Part shown: one piece after another, positions 14,654 to 22,066 of the stretch
How the letters are laid out: each line of letters begins with the position of its first letter
Numbering within the stretch: the stretch's first letter is position 1
Source: Streptomyces sp. CB01635
GTDB lineage: Bacteria > Actinomycetota > Actinomycetes > Streptomycetales > Streptomycetaceae
Assembly (NCBI RefSeq): GCF_002803065.1
Contig: NZ_NNBL01000046.1
Coordinates: 1-42,573, forward strand
DNA: 42,573 bases
Reading direction: 5' to 3'
Position numbers and translations under genes: made by a program
Notes under the pieces: generated by a model
Databases searched by the model: none
What the model was told of the DNA's origin: nothing
What the model saw: the letters and a program-made list of their open reading frames with translations, nothing else

Positions 14654-14972
14654 TTGAGCCCTTCTAGGACAACCGGAGTTTCCGGCCCCCCGGTACAAGA
14701 GCGCAACCGGATCAAGAAGCGTCACAGGGGCGGCGTCAGGCACGTCAGTCCCTGGACTACCACCTCCACTTGGGAAGCTGCAGTGATCAAAGGCCAATGC
14801 TACGGCTGAACTGGGCGAGCGGCCGGTTCGCGGCCTCGGAGCGTGCCGCCGACGGCACCGTAATTCCAGTCTGCCCCCAGCTCGTTCTGGCGCGAAAGTG
14901 GTGCTCGGACCTCTTCGTCCCGAATAACGTGCGGAGAGGCGGCTGACCGGGGGCGTTAAATATCCATGCAGG
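14654..14972. other. Intergenic
   Basis: Holds the upstream region of the minus-strand propeller gene. No convincing promoter hexamer pair or other gene was seen. An AT-rich patch (GTTAAATATCC near 14955) stands out from the GC-rich background. Confidence 0.3.
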
Positions 14973-15140
14973 TCAGAGTCTTGGTGTGAGTTGGTACGCG
15001 TAGGCGCCGTGCGGCATGGTTTTCTTGATCCACTCCCCGCTCACTCCCCGGGGCGTGAGCCTTGAGCACAGTTCGACACCGGCGAGCTGCGGCGTCCTCA
15101 GTGCGGTCTCGGGGCCGATGACGGTCGACAACGGCCGTTT
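14973..15140 (-). pseudogene. C-terminal remnant of an unassigned gene
   Basis: The minus strand reads LSTVIGPETALRTPQLAG, then SRLTPRGVSGEWIKKTMPHG and AYAYQLTPRL before a stop. It is clearly protein-like, but no start belongs to it, and the upstream part of the frame overlaps the oppositely oriented gene at 15144. I do not recognise the family. Confidence 0.3.
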
Positions 15141-15143
15141 CTC

Positions 15144-15599
15144 GTGCGGGTCCAGTTCATTGCCGAGGATCCTGCGCGGGTCATCGCGAATGCCCGTGCT
15201 GTGCTGGCGTGTGTGGTCCAACGGACGGGTGACTGGCCAGCGTTCGGGCGATGGTCGGAGCTGCTGCCGGCGGAGTTCATGCAACGGTGCGCGCCGGAGC
15301 CGGAGCCCGACCCGTCATTCGATGTTCAGGCCTGGCTGCAGACGTGGCAGGCGATGACGCCCGAGCCGAAATCGGCGTTCAGCCAAGAGCCTTGGACGCT
15401 GTCCGACTGGCTCTACTACTTCGACCCGACCGAGGACGGCATGGGCGACGATCGCAGCTGGTGGTGGTGGGACGCGGGGTCCGATGAGCCAGGCAACGGC
15501 TGGGTTGAGGTGGCCACCACCGGCTGGCCGTTCGGCAGCGGTTCGCTGTCCTGGCTGATCAAGGCCAGCGGTGGCAGGGATCTCGATTACCGAGCCTGA
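15144..15599 (+). CDS. Hypothetical protein
   Basis: A 151-residue soluble, acidic, Trp-rich protein (QAWLQTWQAM, WTLSDWLYYFDPTEDGMGDD, then a run of five Trp). The C-terminus (NGWVEVATTGWPFGSGSLSW) is a well-formed beta region. Its GTG start has no clear ribosome binding site. A small single-domain protein of this composition in an island could be an immunity protein, but no motif proves it. It ends 22 bp before the 283-bp direct repeat. Coding status fairly good; function unknown. Confidence 0.6.
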   Translation: MRVQFIAEDPARVIANARAVLACVVQRTGDWPAFGRWSELLPAEFMQRCAPEPEPDPSFDVQAWLQTWQAMTPEPKSAFSQEPWTLSDWLYYFDPTEDGMGDDRSWWWWDAGSDEPGNGWVEVATTGWPFGSGSLSWLIKASGGRDLDYRA

Positions 15600-15620
15600 T
15601 CTACAACTGGAGCATTCGGT

Positions 15621-15903
15621 GACATCCGCCTTGTAAGGGCGGACGCGATCCGAAGCGGATGCGCCCACTCCGGCTGTAGCGGCAGCCCAGGTGAACGGCG
15701 CATCTCGACTGAGCCGAGCCGCCATTGACCGTGGTTGACCGCACGATGTGGCACGGCTGTGGCACGGGGGCTTCTTCGTCCCGAAGCAACTCGGGGCGCT
15801 CGCTGTCCTTGAGCTGCTGTGTCTGCCACCTGGGCTGACGGTCCGCTGACGTCCACGGTTGTTCGCGGTTGTGCGTCGTGGTTGTCACGCAGTTAGACAC
15901 TCA
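15621..15903 (-). repeat. 283-bp direct repeat, copy A, with tRNA-Val anticodon arm and integrase-end-like frame
   Basis: Nearly the same sequence recurs at 19411-19696 in the same orientation. On the minus strand both copies hold a short open frame containing V-P-Q-P-C-H-I-V and end in a tRNA-Val-like anticodon arm with loop CTTACAA. In copy A the stem is CCGCC/GGCGG, and similarity to a tRNA stops right after ATGTC. This looks like one junction of an old integration event. Confidence 0.75.
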
Positions 15904-15937
15904 GTGCACCTCGCACGCGGAGCCGTGGCGCAAGTTC

Positions 15938-16222
15938 CTAGAGGCCGCGTAGCGCCTCGTACAGGTCGCCGTAGGCGGTCCAACAGTCGATGCTGCCGTT
16001 GTCGTACAGGCTGCCCATGTACCAGTCGTCGTCATCCACAGGCTTCACGAGACACAGGCCGTGGAACCCGAGAACGATCTCTGGGCGTGGCATCTCGTGG
16101 GCCTCGCCGACGCTGACCCACTTCACTGGCCGATCGGGGTCCAGGGCGACAGCCTCTCGGTCCCCCGATACATCGCGGATCCACTGAAGAGTCCATCCCC
16201 GGGGAAGTCGCGCGTCGGCCAT
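15938..16222 (-). CDS. Hypothetical protein
   Basis: A 94-residue soluble acidic protein: LPRGWTLQWIRDVSGDREAV, EIVLGFHGLCLVKPVDDDDW, then YMGSLYDNGSIDCWTAYGDL. No signal peptide, membrane segment or known motif. The ATG at 16222 has no strong ribosome binding site. It lies between the direct repeat and the second IS, whose left inverted repeat starts 42 bp upstream of this gene, so its native promoter may have been displaced. Composition and length fit the small lineage-specific proteins common in Streptomyces islands. Function unknown. Confidence 0.58.
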   Translation of the reverse strand: MADARLPRGWTLQWIRDVSGDREAVALDPDRPVKWVSVGEAHEMPRPEIVLGFHGLCLVKPVDDDDWYMGSLYDNGSIDCWTAYGDLYEALRGL

Positions 16223-16263
16223 CTACGGATGATCTCACTCGCCCGGTGTAGATCACCGCTTTA

Positions 16264-17130
16264 GACGGTGTCCTATGTGGTGAGTCGGGGTAGGCACCTC
16301 AACATGGGTCAGGGGACGTGGAGTTGGATTGTTCCGGACGGACTGTGGGAGATCGCGAAGCCGTTGCTGCCGCCGTCCAAGGTGCGGTTACAGGGCGGTG
16401 GAACACAGGACACGCCTGATGAGACGCTGTTCGCCGCGATCATCTACGTGCTGGTGAGCGGGTGTGCCTGGCGGGCACTGCCGCCGTGTTTCGGGATATC
16501 GAAGTCGACGGCACACCGACGGTTCGTGATCTGGTCGAGGGCCGGTGTGTGGGGCCGGCTGCACGAGGAGATCCTGCACCGCCTGGACGACGCCGACTTC
16601 CTCGACCTGTCACGCGCCGTCCTCGACTCCGCCCACGTGCGCGCTAAAAAAGGGGCGAACTCACAGGTCCGAGCCCCGTGGACCGGGGAAAACCGGGTTC
16701 GAAGATGCACGTCCTGTCGGACGCGAACGGACTGCCCCTCCTCGTCGGCATCTCAGCCGCCAACACACACGACAGCCTCGCGTTGAAGCCGATGGTGACG
16801 GGTCACCAAACGAGACGCGATCCCCACCGCGGGCGGTACTTCAAGCCCCAACGCCTCCACGCGGACAAAGCATACGACGTCCCCCACCTGCGAAAATGGT
16901 TATGGGGCAAGCACATCGGCGTGCGTATCGCCCGCAAGGGAGTCGAGTCCAGCGAACGACTGGGCCGCCGCAGGTGGGTCATCGAGCGAACCATGTTCTG
17001 GCTGACTGGCTACCGCCGACTCAACCACCGATACGAACGCCAACCCCGCAACTACCTGGCCTTCCTCGGACTCGCCGCATCCCTCTGCTGCTACAAACGA
17101 CTCGCCCGACTCACCACATAGGACACCGTC
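16264..17130 (+). mobile_element. Complete IS5-family element (867 bp)
   Basis: Perfect 26-bp terminal inverted repeats beginning GACGGTGTCCTATGTGG, flanked by TTA on both sides (16261-16263 and 17131-17133). It encodes a single transposase read across a -1 frameshift. It has no passenger gene and is distinct in sequence from the element at 12288, though of the same family. The intact ends suggest recent insertion. Confidence 0.9.
16304..17121 (+). CDS. IS5-family DDE transposase made by -1 frameshift
   Basis: Two frames yield one transposase of about 272 residues. The first holds SWIVPDGLWEIAKPLLPP, the HRRFVIW helix and the first Asp (AVLDSAHVRA). At GCTAAAAAAGGGG (around 16645-16657) a -1 slip leads to the second frame, KRGELTGPSPVDRGKPGSK. 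That frame carries the second Asp (HADKAYDVPH) and the Glu (RWVIERTMFWL). The A6-G run is a classic slippery sequence for this group. The protein ends L-A-R-L-T-T, nine bases before the element's right end. Start at 16304 (MGQGTWSW); an earlier ATG lies inside the inverted repeat. Probably functional. Confidence 0.85.
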
Positions 17131-17330
17131 TTAGGAGCGAGGTTGGGCGACTTGGTGGCTGACCTGCGGAACGGGCACTCCGGCGGACGTGGGGGACACG
17201 CCCCGCCGGCGCCTTCCGTTCCCCGGTGTTCCCCGCTGCATCGGGCACGGCTGGGGCACGGCAGCGTGCTGCGTGGGGCAACTCCCCCTGGAGTGTCTTG
17301 CCTCCATTGCATAGGTCTGGCGAGGCGCCA
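17131..17330 (-). pseudogene. Integrase 3'-end-like remnant, cut by the IS
   Basis: The minus frame reads AAVPQPCPMQRGTPGN and continues about 30 codons to a TAA formed by the TTA target duplication. V-P-x-P-C-P followed by G-N also appears in the remnants at 20926 and 22803, where the frame ends inside tRNA-Ser. Read as the C-terminal tail of a tyrosine-type integrase by analogy; no catalytic residues are left. Confidence 0.35.
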
Positions 17331-17394
17331 AAGGGGAACTTGGAAGCGCTCTGACCTGTGGTGCTTCGCACGCCTAGGCGCAGCGGACGTACTA

Positions 17395-17421
17395 GGCCCC
17401 TCAGGTGATCACTGAGGGGCC
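17395..17421 (-). terminator. Hairpin terminator downstream of the phosphatase gene
   Basis: GGCCCCTCAG (17395-17404), loop GTGATCA, CTGAGGGGCC (17412-17421), a perfect 10-bp stem that can be extended by CTA/TAG. It lies about 90 bp after the stop of the phosphatase gene read leftward. Confidence 0.55.
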
Positions 17422-17508
17422 CTAGCGTTGTTCGGGGTGATGAGACCTGGGTCCTGAGCCCCGACCACCCCGCCACCCTCACCGCCCGCAATGCCTGACG
17501 CGGGGCGC

Positions 17509-18735
17509 TCAGTCAAGGACCGCGAGGTGGTCGGCGGCGCCTCCGCGCCACTCGATCATGAAGAGGGTAGCGTCGTCGGTGGTGCGCCCGTGCCGTTCCC
17601 TCTTCAGCGCGCGGGCGAGCCGGCGCAGATCCGCCCGCAGCCCCTGCGACGGCTCATACCCCAGGCTGTTCACGCAGCGGATGAGGCGTTCCTCGCCGAA
17701 CTGCTCCCCGTCGTTGACGTGTTCCTCGATGATGCCGTCGGTGTAGCACAGCACCCGGTCGCCCTGCTGGAGTGTGTGCTCTCTGATCCGGGGCTCCTCA
17801 CCGCCGAAGCCGACGGGCAGCGTCGTCGCGCTCTCCAGCTGCTTCACGACCCGGCCGTCGCGGATCAGCAGCGGTGCGGGGTGGCCCGCGTTGACCAGTT
17901 CCATCTCACCGGTGGCGATGTTCACATGCATCAGCTGCGCCGTGACGAAGTGGTCGGGCCCGAACTGCCGCGAGATGGCATCGTCCATGACCGTGTACTT
18001 CTCGGCCAGGCTGATGCCCACGCGCCGGGCATGCCGGTAGGCGCCGATGGCCACGGTCGCCATCGTGGCGGCGTCCAGGCCGTGGCCCATCGCGTCGATC
18101 ACGGCCGCGTGCAGGATGTTGTCGTTGAGGGCGTAGTCGAAGCTGTCGCCGGCGGCGCGGTAGGCGGGCTCCAGGATGCCGGACACGTCGATCTGCGGCA
18201 CGGTCATCGACGTCGGCGGCAGCAGGCTCCACTGGATCTCCGCGGACACGCTCATCGGCTCACGGCGCCGGGCCTTGAAGAACTGGTCGGTGTAGGCGCC
18301 CTTGGTGACCAGCATGTCGGCGACCAGGCCGGAGAGCCGACGCAGCAGCCGCCGGTCGTCGTGGCCGATGGCGTCCAGGGTGAGGGCCATCACGCCCACC
18401 GTGTCGCTGCCGTCCAGCAGCGGCAGGTACATCCGGACGCCCGAGGGGGTCTGCGGCACCTCGACGGCGTCCCCGCGCAGGAAGGCCAGGCCGGCGGGGG
18501 AATCGATGATCGGCTCGGGCTGGCTGACGTGCAGTTTCTTGCCCGGCAGCGGTACCAGCACCTCCTGCGCGTAGTCCTGAAGCAGGATGGAGACGTCACG
18601 ACCTCCGATCCTGGCCACCTCCTCCGCGACCAGCGGGGCGATCAGCTGCGGCGGCAGCACCCGTGCCCTGTCCAGCAGCACACCGAGCAGCCGCTCGCCA
18701 AAACCCTCCGACCGATCCACGCTCGCCTCGCCCAT
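17509..18735 (-). CDS. GAF-domain SpoIIE-type PP2C serine phosphatase
   Basis: A 408-residue cytoplasmic protein. Residues 1-150 form a GAF-like sensor region (QLIAPLVAEEVARIGGRD, RMYLPLLDGSDTVGVMALTL). Residues about 170-400 form a SpoIIE/RsbU-type PP2C phosphatase with its expected motifs: EIQWSLLPP at the start, SFDYALNDN (metal Asp), VIDAMGHGLDAATMATVAIG, ELVNAGHPAPLL, RVLCYTDGIIEE (metal Asp) and RTTDDATLFMIEW. Such enzymes dephosphorylate anti-anti-sigma factors and so release alternative sigma factors, common in Streptomyces stress signalling. No anti-sigma partner is adjacent. Start at 18735 (MGEASVDR); GGAAGGAGGT lies 12 bases upstream. Strong assignment. Confidence 0.88.
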   Translation of the reverse strand: MGEASVDRSEGFGERLLGVLLDRARVLPPQLIAPLVAEEVARIGGRDVSILLQDYAQEVLVPLPGKKLHVSQPEPIIDSPAGLAFLRGDAVEVPQTPSGVRMYLPLLDGSDTVGVMALTLDAIGHDDRRLLRRLSGLVADMLVTKGAYTDQFFKARRREPMSVSAEIQWSLLPPTSMTVPQIDVSGILEPAYRAAGDSFDYALNDNILHAAVIDAMGHGLDAATMATVAIGAYRHARRVGISLAEKYTVMDDAISRQFGPDHFVTAQLMHVNIATGEMELVNAGHPAPLLIRDGRVVKQLESATTLPVGFGGEEPRIREHTLQQGDRVLCYTDGIIEEHVNDGEQFGEERLIRCVNSLGYEPSQGLRADLRRLARALKRERHGRTTDDATLFMIEWRGGAADHLAVLD

Positions 18736-18860
18736 GGCCGGTATGCCACCTCCTTCCTGCCACCGCCTTCGCACAACGTGACCTGGAACGCCCGCCGATC
18801 GGCTCATTACGCCAAGCGCGGCATGTCGGCCCACGTCGTCGGCAGTCCGCGGTTCACGCC

Positions 18861-19004
18861 ACCACTCACCCAGCTCCCATCCCGTCCGCCGTCGACCCAC
18901 ACACCGTGGAGCGGGCGTGGTTCATGGCGTCCAGGTGGAGCGCCCAATTGGACGAACGACCTGGACGCCATGGGCCGCGTCTGCTCGGCTCTGCCCGGGT
19001 CGAT
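18861..19004 (+). repeat. Structured 144-bp repeat, copy 1
   Basis: Recurs at 23503-23647 in the same orientation with about 15-20 differences. It has a perfect 14-bp inverted repeat, CATGGCGTCCAGGT (18923-18936) with its complement at 18959-18972, and a 22-base loop. A smaller CCAC/GTGG hairpin lies before it. No gene fits it on either strand. Confidence 0.7.
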
Positions 19005-19381
19005 GGCGGAGGGATGGGAGCCCACCACGCTCGCCACGACGGGCCTGCAGTCGCGTACGGCGCCCCCGCCATCCCAGAGTCTGAGCGCCCCCGCCGGAGG
19101 CATACGCCTTGGCCTAGGCCCGCTTCATGCGGTGATCGCCGATTGGCCTTCGGCCCTATCCATGAGTGGGCGGGCGTCGGCGCAGCCGGGGCGGAGCGGG
19201 CCGAAGGCAGGAGCGGCGCCCCGAGCGGAGCCGGGAAGCCCGCCCGGCGGAGCGGAGCGCAGCCGGGTGCTTGATGAGGTAGAGAAAGTTCCACCGCGCC
19301 ACCGGTTCGCAGACCGCCGTCAGGCATCTCGCAGGCCTCGCAGTCGATCTAGGGCTGCCGGTGCCGCCCGCCTCCCGAACC
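19005..19381. other. Region without a clear gene
   Basis: GC-rich sequence with many GGAGCGG-type direct repeats (19195-19270) and no supported gene or RNA on either strand. It links the structured repeat to the tRNA-Val remnant. Confidence 0.3.
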
Positions 19382-19431
19382 TGGTGGGCGCGGACGGTTT
19401 CGAACCGCCGACATCTGCCTTGTAAGGGCAG
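19382..19431 (-). pseudogene. tRNA-Val(TAC) 3' half, attachment-site remnant
   Basis: On the minus strand CTGCC-CTTACAA-GGCAG is an anticodon arm with anticodon TAC. It is followed by ATGTC, a T arm (GGCGG-TTCGAAA-CCGTC), an acceptor 3' strand and an encoded CCA. The D arm and acceptor 5' strand are missing, replaced by unrelated sequence of the direct repeat. This is the usual footprint of integration into the 3' end of a tRNA gene. Confidence 0.7.
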
Positions 19432-19696
19432 CCGTGACCCGAAACGGAAGAGCCCAGGTCACTCCGGCTATAGCGGCAGCCCAGGTGAACGGCGCATCTC
19501 GACTGCGCCGAGCCGTCATTGACCGTGGTTGACCGCACGATGTGGCACGGCTGTGGCACGGGGACCTCTTCGCCCCGAAGCAACTCGGGGCGCTCGCTGT
19601 CCTTGGGCTGCTGTGCCTGTCACCGGCGCTGATGGTCCGCTGACGTCCACGGTTGTTCGTGGTTGTGCGTCGCGGTTGTCACGCAGTTAGACACTC
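19411..19696 (-). repeat. 283-bp direct repeat, copy B
   Basis: Partner of 15621-15903. It overlaps the tRNA-Val 3' half: here the anticodon stem is CTGCC/GGCAG, so both strands of the stem changed together relative to copy A. The rest of the copy includes the V-P-Q-P-C-H-I-V-R-S-T-T frame seen in copy A. Confidence 0.75.
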
Positions 19697-19817
19697 ACCA
19701 CTACTACTGTCCGTGTGAGGCCCGAAAGGTTCTCGTAAATGATCTTCGACCGGTGTCGACCGCCTAGTGCGAGGCGAAGATCGCCTGATGCCCGATCGTG
19801 ATCCAATGGGTGTAGTG

Positions 19818-19823
19818 TACAAT
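19818..19823 (+). promoter_or_regulatory. Candidate -10 box for the secreted protein at 19902
   Basis: TACAAT in an AT-richer patch 78 bases before the start codon. No good -35 hexamer was found, so an ECF-type or activator-dependent promoter is possible. A strong hairpin lies between it and the gene. Confidence 0.4.
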
Positions 19824-19845
19824 CCCGTGCGGATCCCAACTGTCT

Positions 19846-19880
19846 GAAGGGCGCCGGAGGATGAGCCTCCGGCGCTCTTC
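19846..19880 (+). terminator. Strong leader hairpin before the secreted-protein gene
   Basis: GAAGGGCGCCGGAGG, loop ATGAG, CCTCCGGCGCTCTTC: 15-bp arms with one G.U pair. It lies downstream of the candidate TACAAT box and 21 bases before the GTG start. It could be a terminator of upstream transcription or an attenuator of this gene. Confidence 0.55.
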
Positions 19881-19901
19881 CGTACGGAGATCGGGGATCA
19901 G

Positions 19902-20666
19902 GTGGGGAAGAAGATCTGGAGAGCTGTCGCGGCCGGTGGCGCGGCGGCGGTGTTCACGGCCATGGCCGCGGGACCGGCCGGGGCGGCCGAGGGCGGGGTC
20001 TCGTTCACCCGTGTCCAGGTGAACGGCGGCAAGGCGATCGTGATTGGGGTGTCGAACGAGGTCGCGGTGCCCACATCCTTCCGGATGGCGACCACACACC
20101 AGTGGAAGTGGCCGGCGGTGCTCCTGTACCGCGGCAAGACGAGTGAGCGGCTGTGGCACGCGATCGAGACGAGCGACTGCATCAAGGTGAGCTCGGGCGT
20201 CTGTGACTTCAACGAGACGATGTACTTCGACCCGAGCGAGTGGGAGATGCGCAACAGCGAGGCCGGGGCGTGGAAGGTCGCGGCCGAGGTCTACTTCCAG
20301 GGCGGCGGCGGCGACACCGATGACGAGGGCCTCACGGCCTACGTCAAGCGCAACTCCCGCCTGACCGTGAACGCCTCGCCCGAACCGGTGGCCAAGGACG
20401 AGACCATCACCGTGACCGGCAAGGTCACGCGGGCCAACTGGGAGACCAGGAAGTACGTCTCCTACGAAGGCCGCCTGGTGACCCTGCAGTTCAAGCCCAC
20501 CGGAACCACCTCCTACACCACGGTGAAGAAGGTGTACGCGAACGGCTCGGGCAACCTCAAGACGACCGTGAAGGCATCCAAGACGGGCACATGGCGCTGG
20601 GTGTACTACGGCAACACCACTACCGGGCCGTCGACTTCGGCCGGCGACAATGTCGTAGTGAAGTGA
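19902..20666 (+). CDS. Secreted beta-rich protein of unknown function
   Basis: 254 residues. A signal peptide (KKIWRAVAAGGAAAVFTAMA, cleavage after GAA or AGA) is followed by two predicted beta domains: about 30-150, with a possible disulfide (SDCIKVSSGVCDF), and about 150-254, an Ig-like domain (RNSRLTVNASPEPVAKDETI, VTLQFKPTGTTSYTTVK, GTWRWVYYGNTT). The second resembles the stacked Ig-like repeats of many actinobacterial exported proteins. No catalytic motif. GTG start with GGGGA five bases upstream. It sits alone between tRNA-Val and tRNA-Ser remnants, so it is probably element cargo. Likely extracellular; role unknown. Confidence 0.72.
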   Translation: MGKKIWRAVAAGGAAAVFTAMAAGPAGAAEGGVSFTRVQVNGGKAIVIGVSNEVAVPTSFRMATTHQWKWPAVLLYRGKTSERLWHAIETSDCIKVSSGVCDFNETMYFDPSEWEMRNSEAGAWKVAAEVYFQGGGGDTDDEGLTAYVKRNSRLTVNASPEPVAKDETITVTGKVTRANWETRKYVSYEGRLVTLQFKPTGTTSYTTVKKVYANGSGNLKTTVKASKTGTWRWVYYGNTTTGPSTSAGDNVVVK

Positions 20667-20885
20667 GTTCCCTGGACTGTCTCTCGACCTACTCGGCACA
20701 GCTACAGGACAACCTTTAGGGTCGGCTTCGCGCGGTCGGCGGCGAGGTATCCAGCTCTGAAGTGCAGCTGCATCCCTGAATCTGTCTAGGGGTGGTCCGG
20801 TATCCAATCCGTGGCCCAACCGACCTCCAGGCCTAGTTGATAGCTAAGAGGGGGACCTGTCAGCGCCGACCCCGCACAAGCCCTG

Positions 20886-20947
20886 AACGGTCTTGAAGAC
20901 CGTCGTGGCGCAAGTCACCTTGGGTTCAAATCCCACACCCACCGCCA
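20886..20947 (+). pseudogene. tRNA-Ser(TGA) 3' half, first copy
   Basis: Anticodon arm ACGGT-CTTGAAG-ACCGT (anticodon TGA), long variable arm CGTGGCGCAAGTCACC, T arm and acceptor 3' strand ending GCCA. The T stem has one mismatch (TTGGG against CCCAC). The 5' half of the tRNA is absent. It is an integration junction, not a functional tRNA. Confidence 0.75.
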
Positions 20948-21075
20948 GGAGAAACGGCCCCTGACCAGGCATTTTCAGTCAAGGGTCGTTCTGCTGTCCG
21001 CTCCCCGCCAGTGACTGCCATTCCCCGGGTGATCGGGCACGAGAGGGGCACGGCTACCTTCTGATCCGTAGCTCT
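20926..21075 (-). pseudogene. Integrase 3' end ending inside tRNA-Ser, first copy
   Basis: The minus frame reads ATDQKVAVPLSCPITRGMA, then ERTAERPLTENAWSGAV and ends GGGCGI-stop. The last six codons and the stop are the complement of the tRNA-Ser T arm and acceptor. Integrases of elements that insert in tRNA 3' ends often end at the attachment site. A second copy at 22803 has the same ending. Catalytic domain absent. Confidence 0.45.
20954..20989 (+). terminator. Terminator after the first tRNA-Ser remnant
   Basis: ACGGCCCCTGAC (20954-20965) and GTCAAGGGTCGT (20978-20989) form a stem with one wobble and a 12-base loop, seven bases past the tRNA end. Confidence 0.5.
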
Positions 21076-21266
21076 ATGCGGAACGGTCGGCGGTGGTCAT
21101 ACCGGTCGCGAGATGGCCACACGAGGACGCTAACGGACGTGATCGGTTGCTGAGGTTGCTGTACTTCGCTGCTGTACCGCAGTGAAGTCAGCCTGCACTA
21201 CACGTGACTCGTGGTCGCCCTGCTCAGGGGCCACGACTGCCGGCCGGAACGGCAGGCTGCGCAGAA
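20990..21266. other. Intergenic, island junction
   Basis: Includes the distal part of the integrase remnant and a pair of GCTGTAC repeats near 21160-21178. A weaker inverted repeat TCGTGG/CCACGA flanks 21209-21236. No gene supported on either strand. Confidence 0.3.
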
Positions 21267-21301
21267 CCCGACCAACATGCTTTCCAAGTCTGTTGGTCGG
21301 G
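21267..21301. repeat. Perfect 11-bp inverted repeat
   Basis: CCCGACCAACA and TGTTGGTCGGG separated by 13 bases. On the minus strand the loop contains TTGGAAAGC, similar to the anticodon loop of tRNA-Ser(GGA), but a tRNA cannot be folded around it. It could be a protein-binding site or a recombination arm. Confidence 0.55.
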
Positions 21302-21550
21302 ATCTGGCGGTGGCCCGCTGTGGTTCACGCCCGTTCGCAACGACGCCAACGACACGATGCACGACGACGACACCGGGTTCCGCTGTGTGGCGACGACTGA
21401 GCAGATGGCCCCCCGCAAGCGGTGACGATTAGGGTGACCTGAACCTCATGTTTCACTCAACTGCCGCGACAGGAAAGCGAGTCGCTCCCTAGGGTCAGTT
21501 CCTGACGGTCGACGGGGGCCGCTTTCAGCGAGAGAAAAACGGGGAAACGC

Positions 21551-22066
21551 GTGCGTCCAATGCCCAAGATCGTCGCAGTCGGCTGCGCCGTCGCTGCACT
21601 TGCCGCTGCGGGTGCTGTACCCGCCAGTGCCGGGACAGTCCATCCGATGATCTGCCCGCCCGACCGGGGCTACGACTTCTCGGGCAGCCACACGTATTAC
21701 AGGGACATGGAACCCCGTTCCGGCGGGGACAGCGGCACGACGATCAGCATCACCTTCCACAAGGGCAAGACGACGACGTCGACGGTCGGCGGGGCGGTCT
21801 CCGGCGAAGCCAAGGTGGTGTTCGTCAAGGCGTCGGCTGAGTTCGACTACCATTTTGCCTGGCAGTGGACGAACAGCTCCACCTACACGTGGTCGTGGAA
21901 GGTGCCGAACACGATGAGGCACGGTTACCTGCACGCCGGGGTGAAGGCCAGGTACACGAAGTGGAACTACAACCAAACTGAGCCCAACTGCGAGATCAAG
22001 GTGCTGCGCAAGGGATCGGCGCGGCTGGTCTACAACGGCCGCGAGACGTGGCACGGGAAAAGCTGA
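21551..22066 (+). CDS. Secreted protein of unknown function
   Basis: 171 residues with a signal peptide (KIVAVGCAVAALAAAGAVPA, cleavage after ASA). The mature part is beta-rich with conserved-looking aromatics (SGSHTYYRDMEPRSGGDSG, FDYHFAWQWTNSSTYTWSW) and two Cys (MICPPDRG, PNCEIK) that could form a disulfide. GTG start with GGGGAAA five bases upstream. Its TGA overlaps the ATG of the lipoprotein gene (TGATG), so the two are translated together and probably work together at the cell surface. No known domain recognised. It lies between two tRNA-Ser remnants, as cargo. Confidence 0.72.
   Translation: MRPMPKIVAVGCAVAALAAAGAVPASAGTVHPMICPPDRGYDFSGSHTYYRDMEPRSGGDSGTTISITFHKGKTTTSTVGGAVSGEAKVVFVKASAEFDYHFAWQWTNSSTYTWSWKVPNTMRHGYLHAGVKARYTKWNYNQTEPNCEIKVLRKGSARLVYNGRETWHGKS

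Noticed and set aside
18807..19103. Minus-strand frame (AEQTRPMASRSFVQL...) through the structured repeat as a gene
   Set aside because: The similar frame at 23508-23753 follows from DNA similarity. Frames diverge outside the repeat, and no start has a ribosome binding site.
17491..19425. A 644-codon open frame antisense to the phosphatase that runs into the tRNA-Val remnant
   Set aside because: Shadow frame. It reads through a terminator, a repeat and a tRNA fragment and has no domain.
20886..20947. A functional tRNA-Ser
   Set aside because: No D arm or acceptor 5' strand can be found upstream, and the T stem has a mismatch. It is only a 3' half.
21270..21300. A tRNA-Ser(GGA) remnant on the minus strand
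   Set aside because: The loop resembles its anticodon loop, but the stem does not match a tRNA and no T arm follows.
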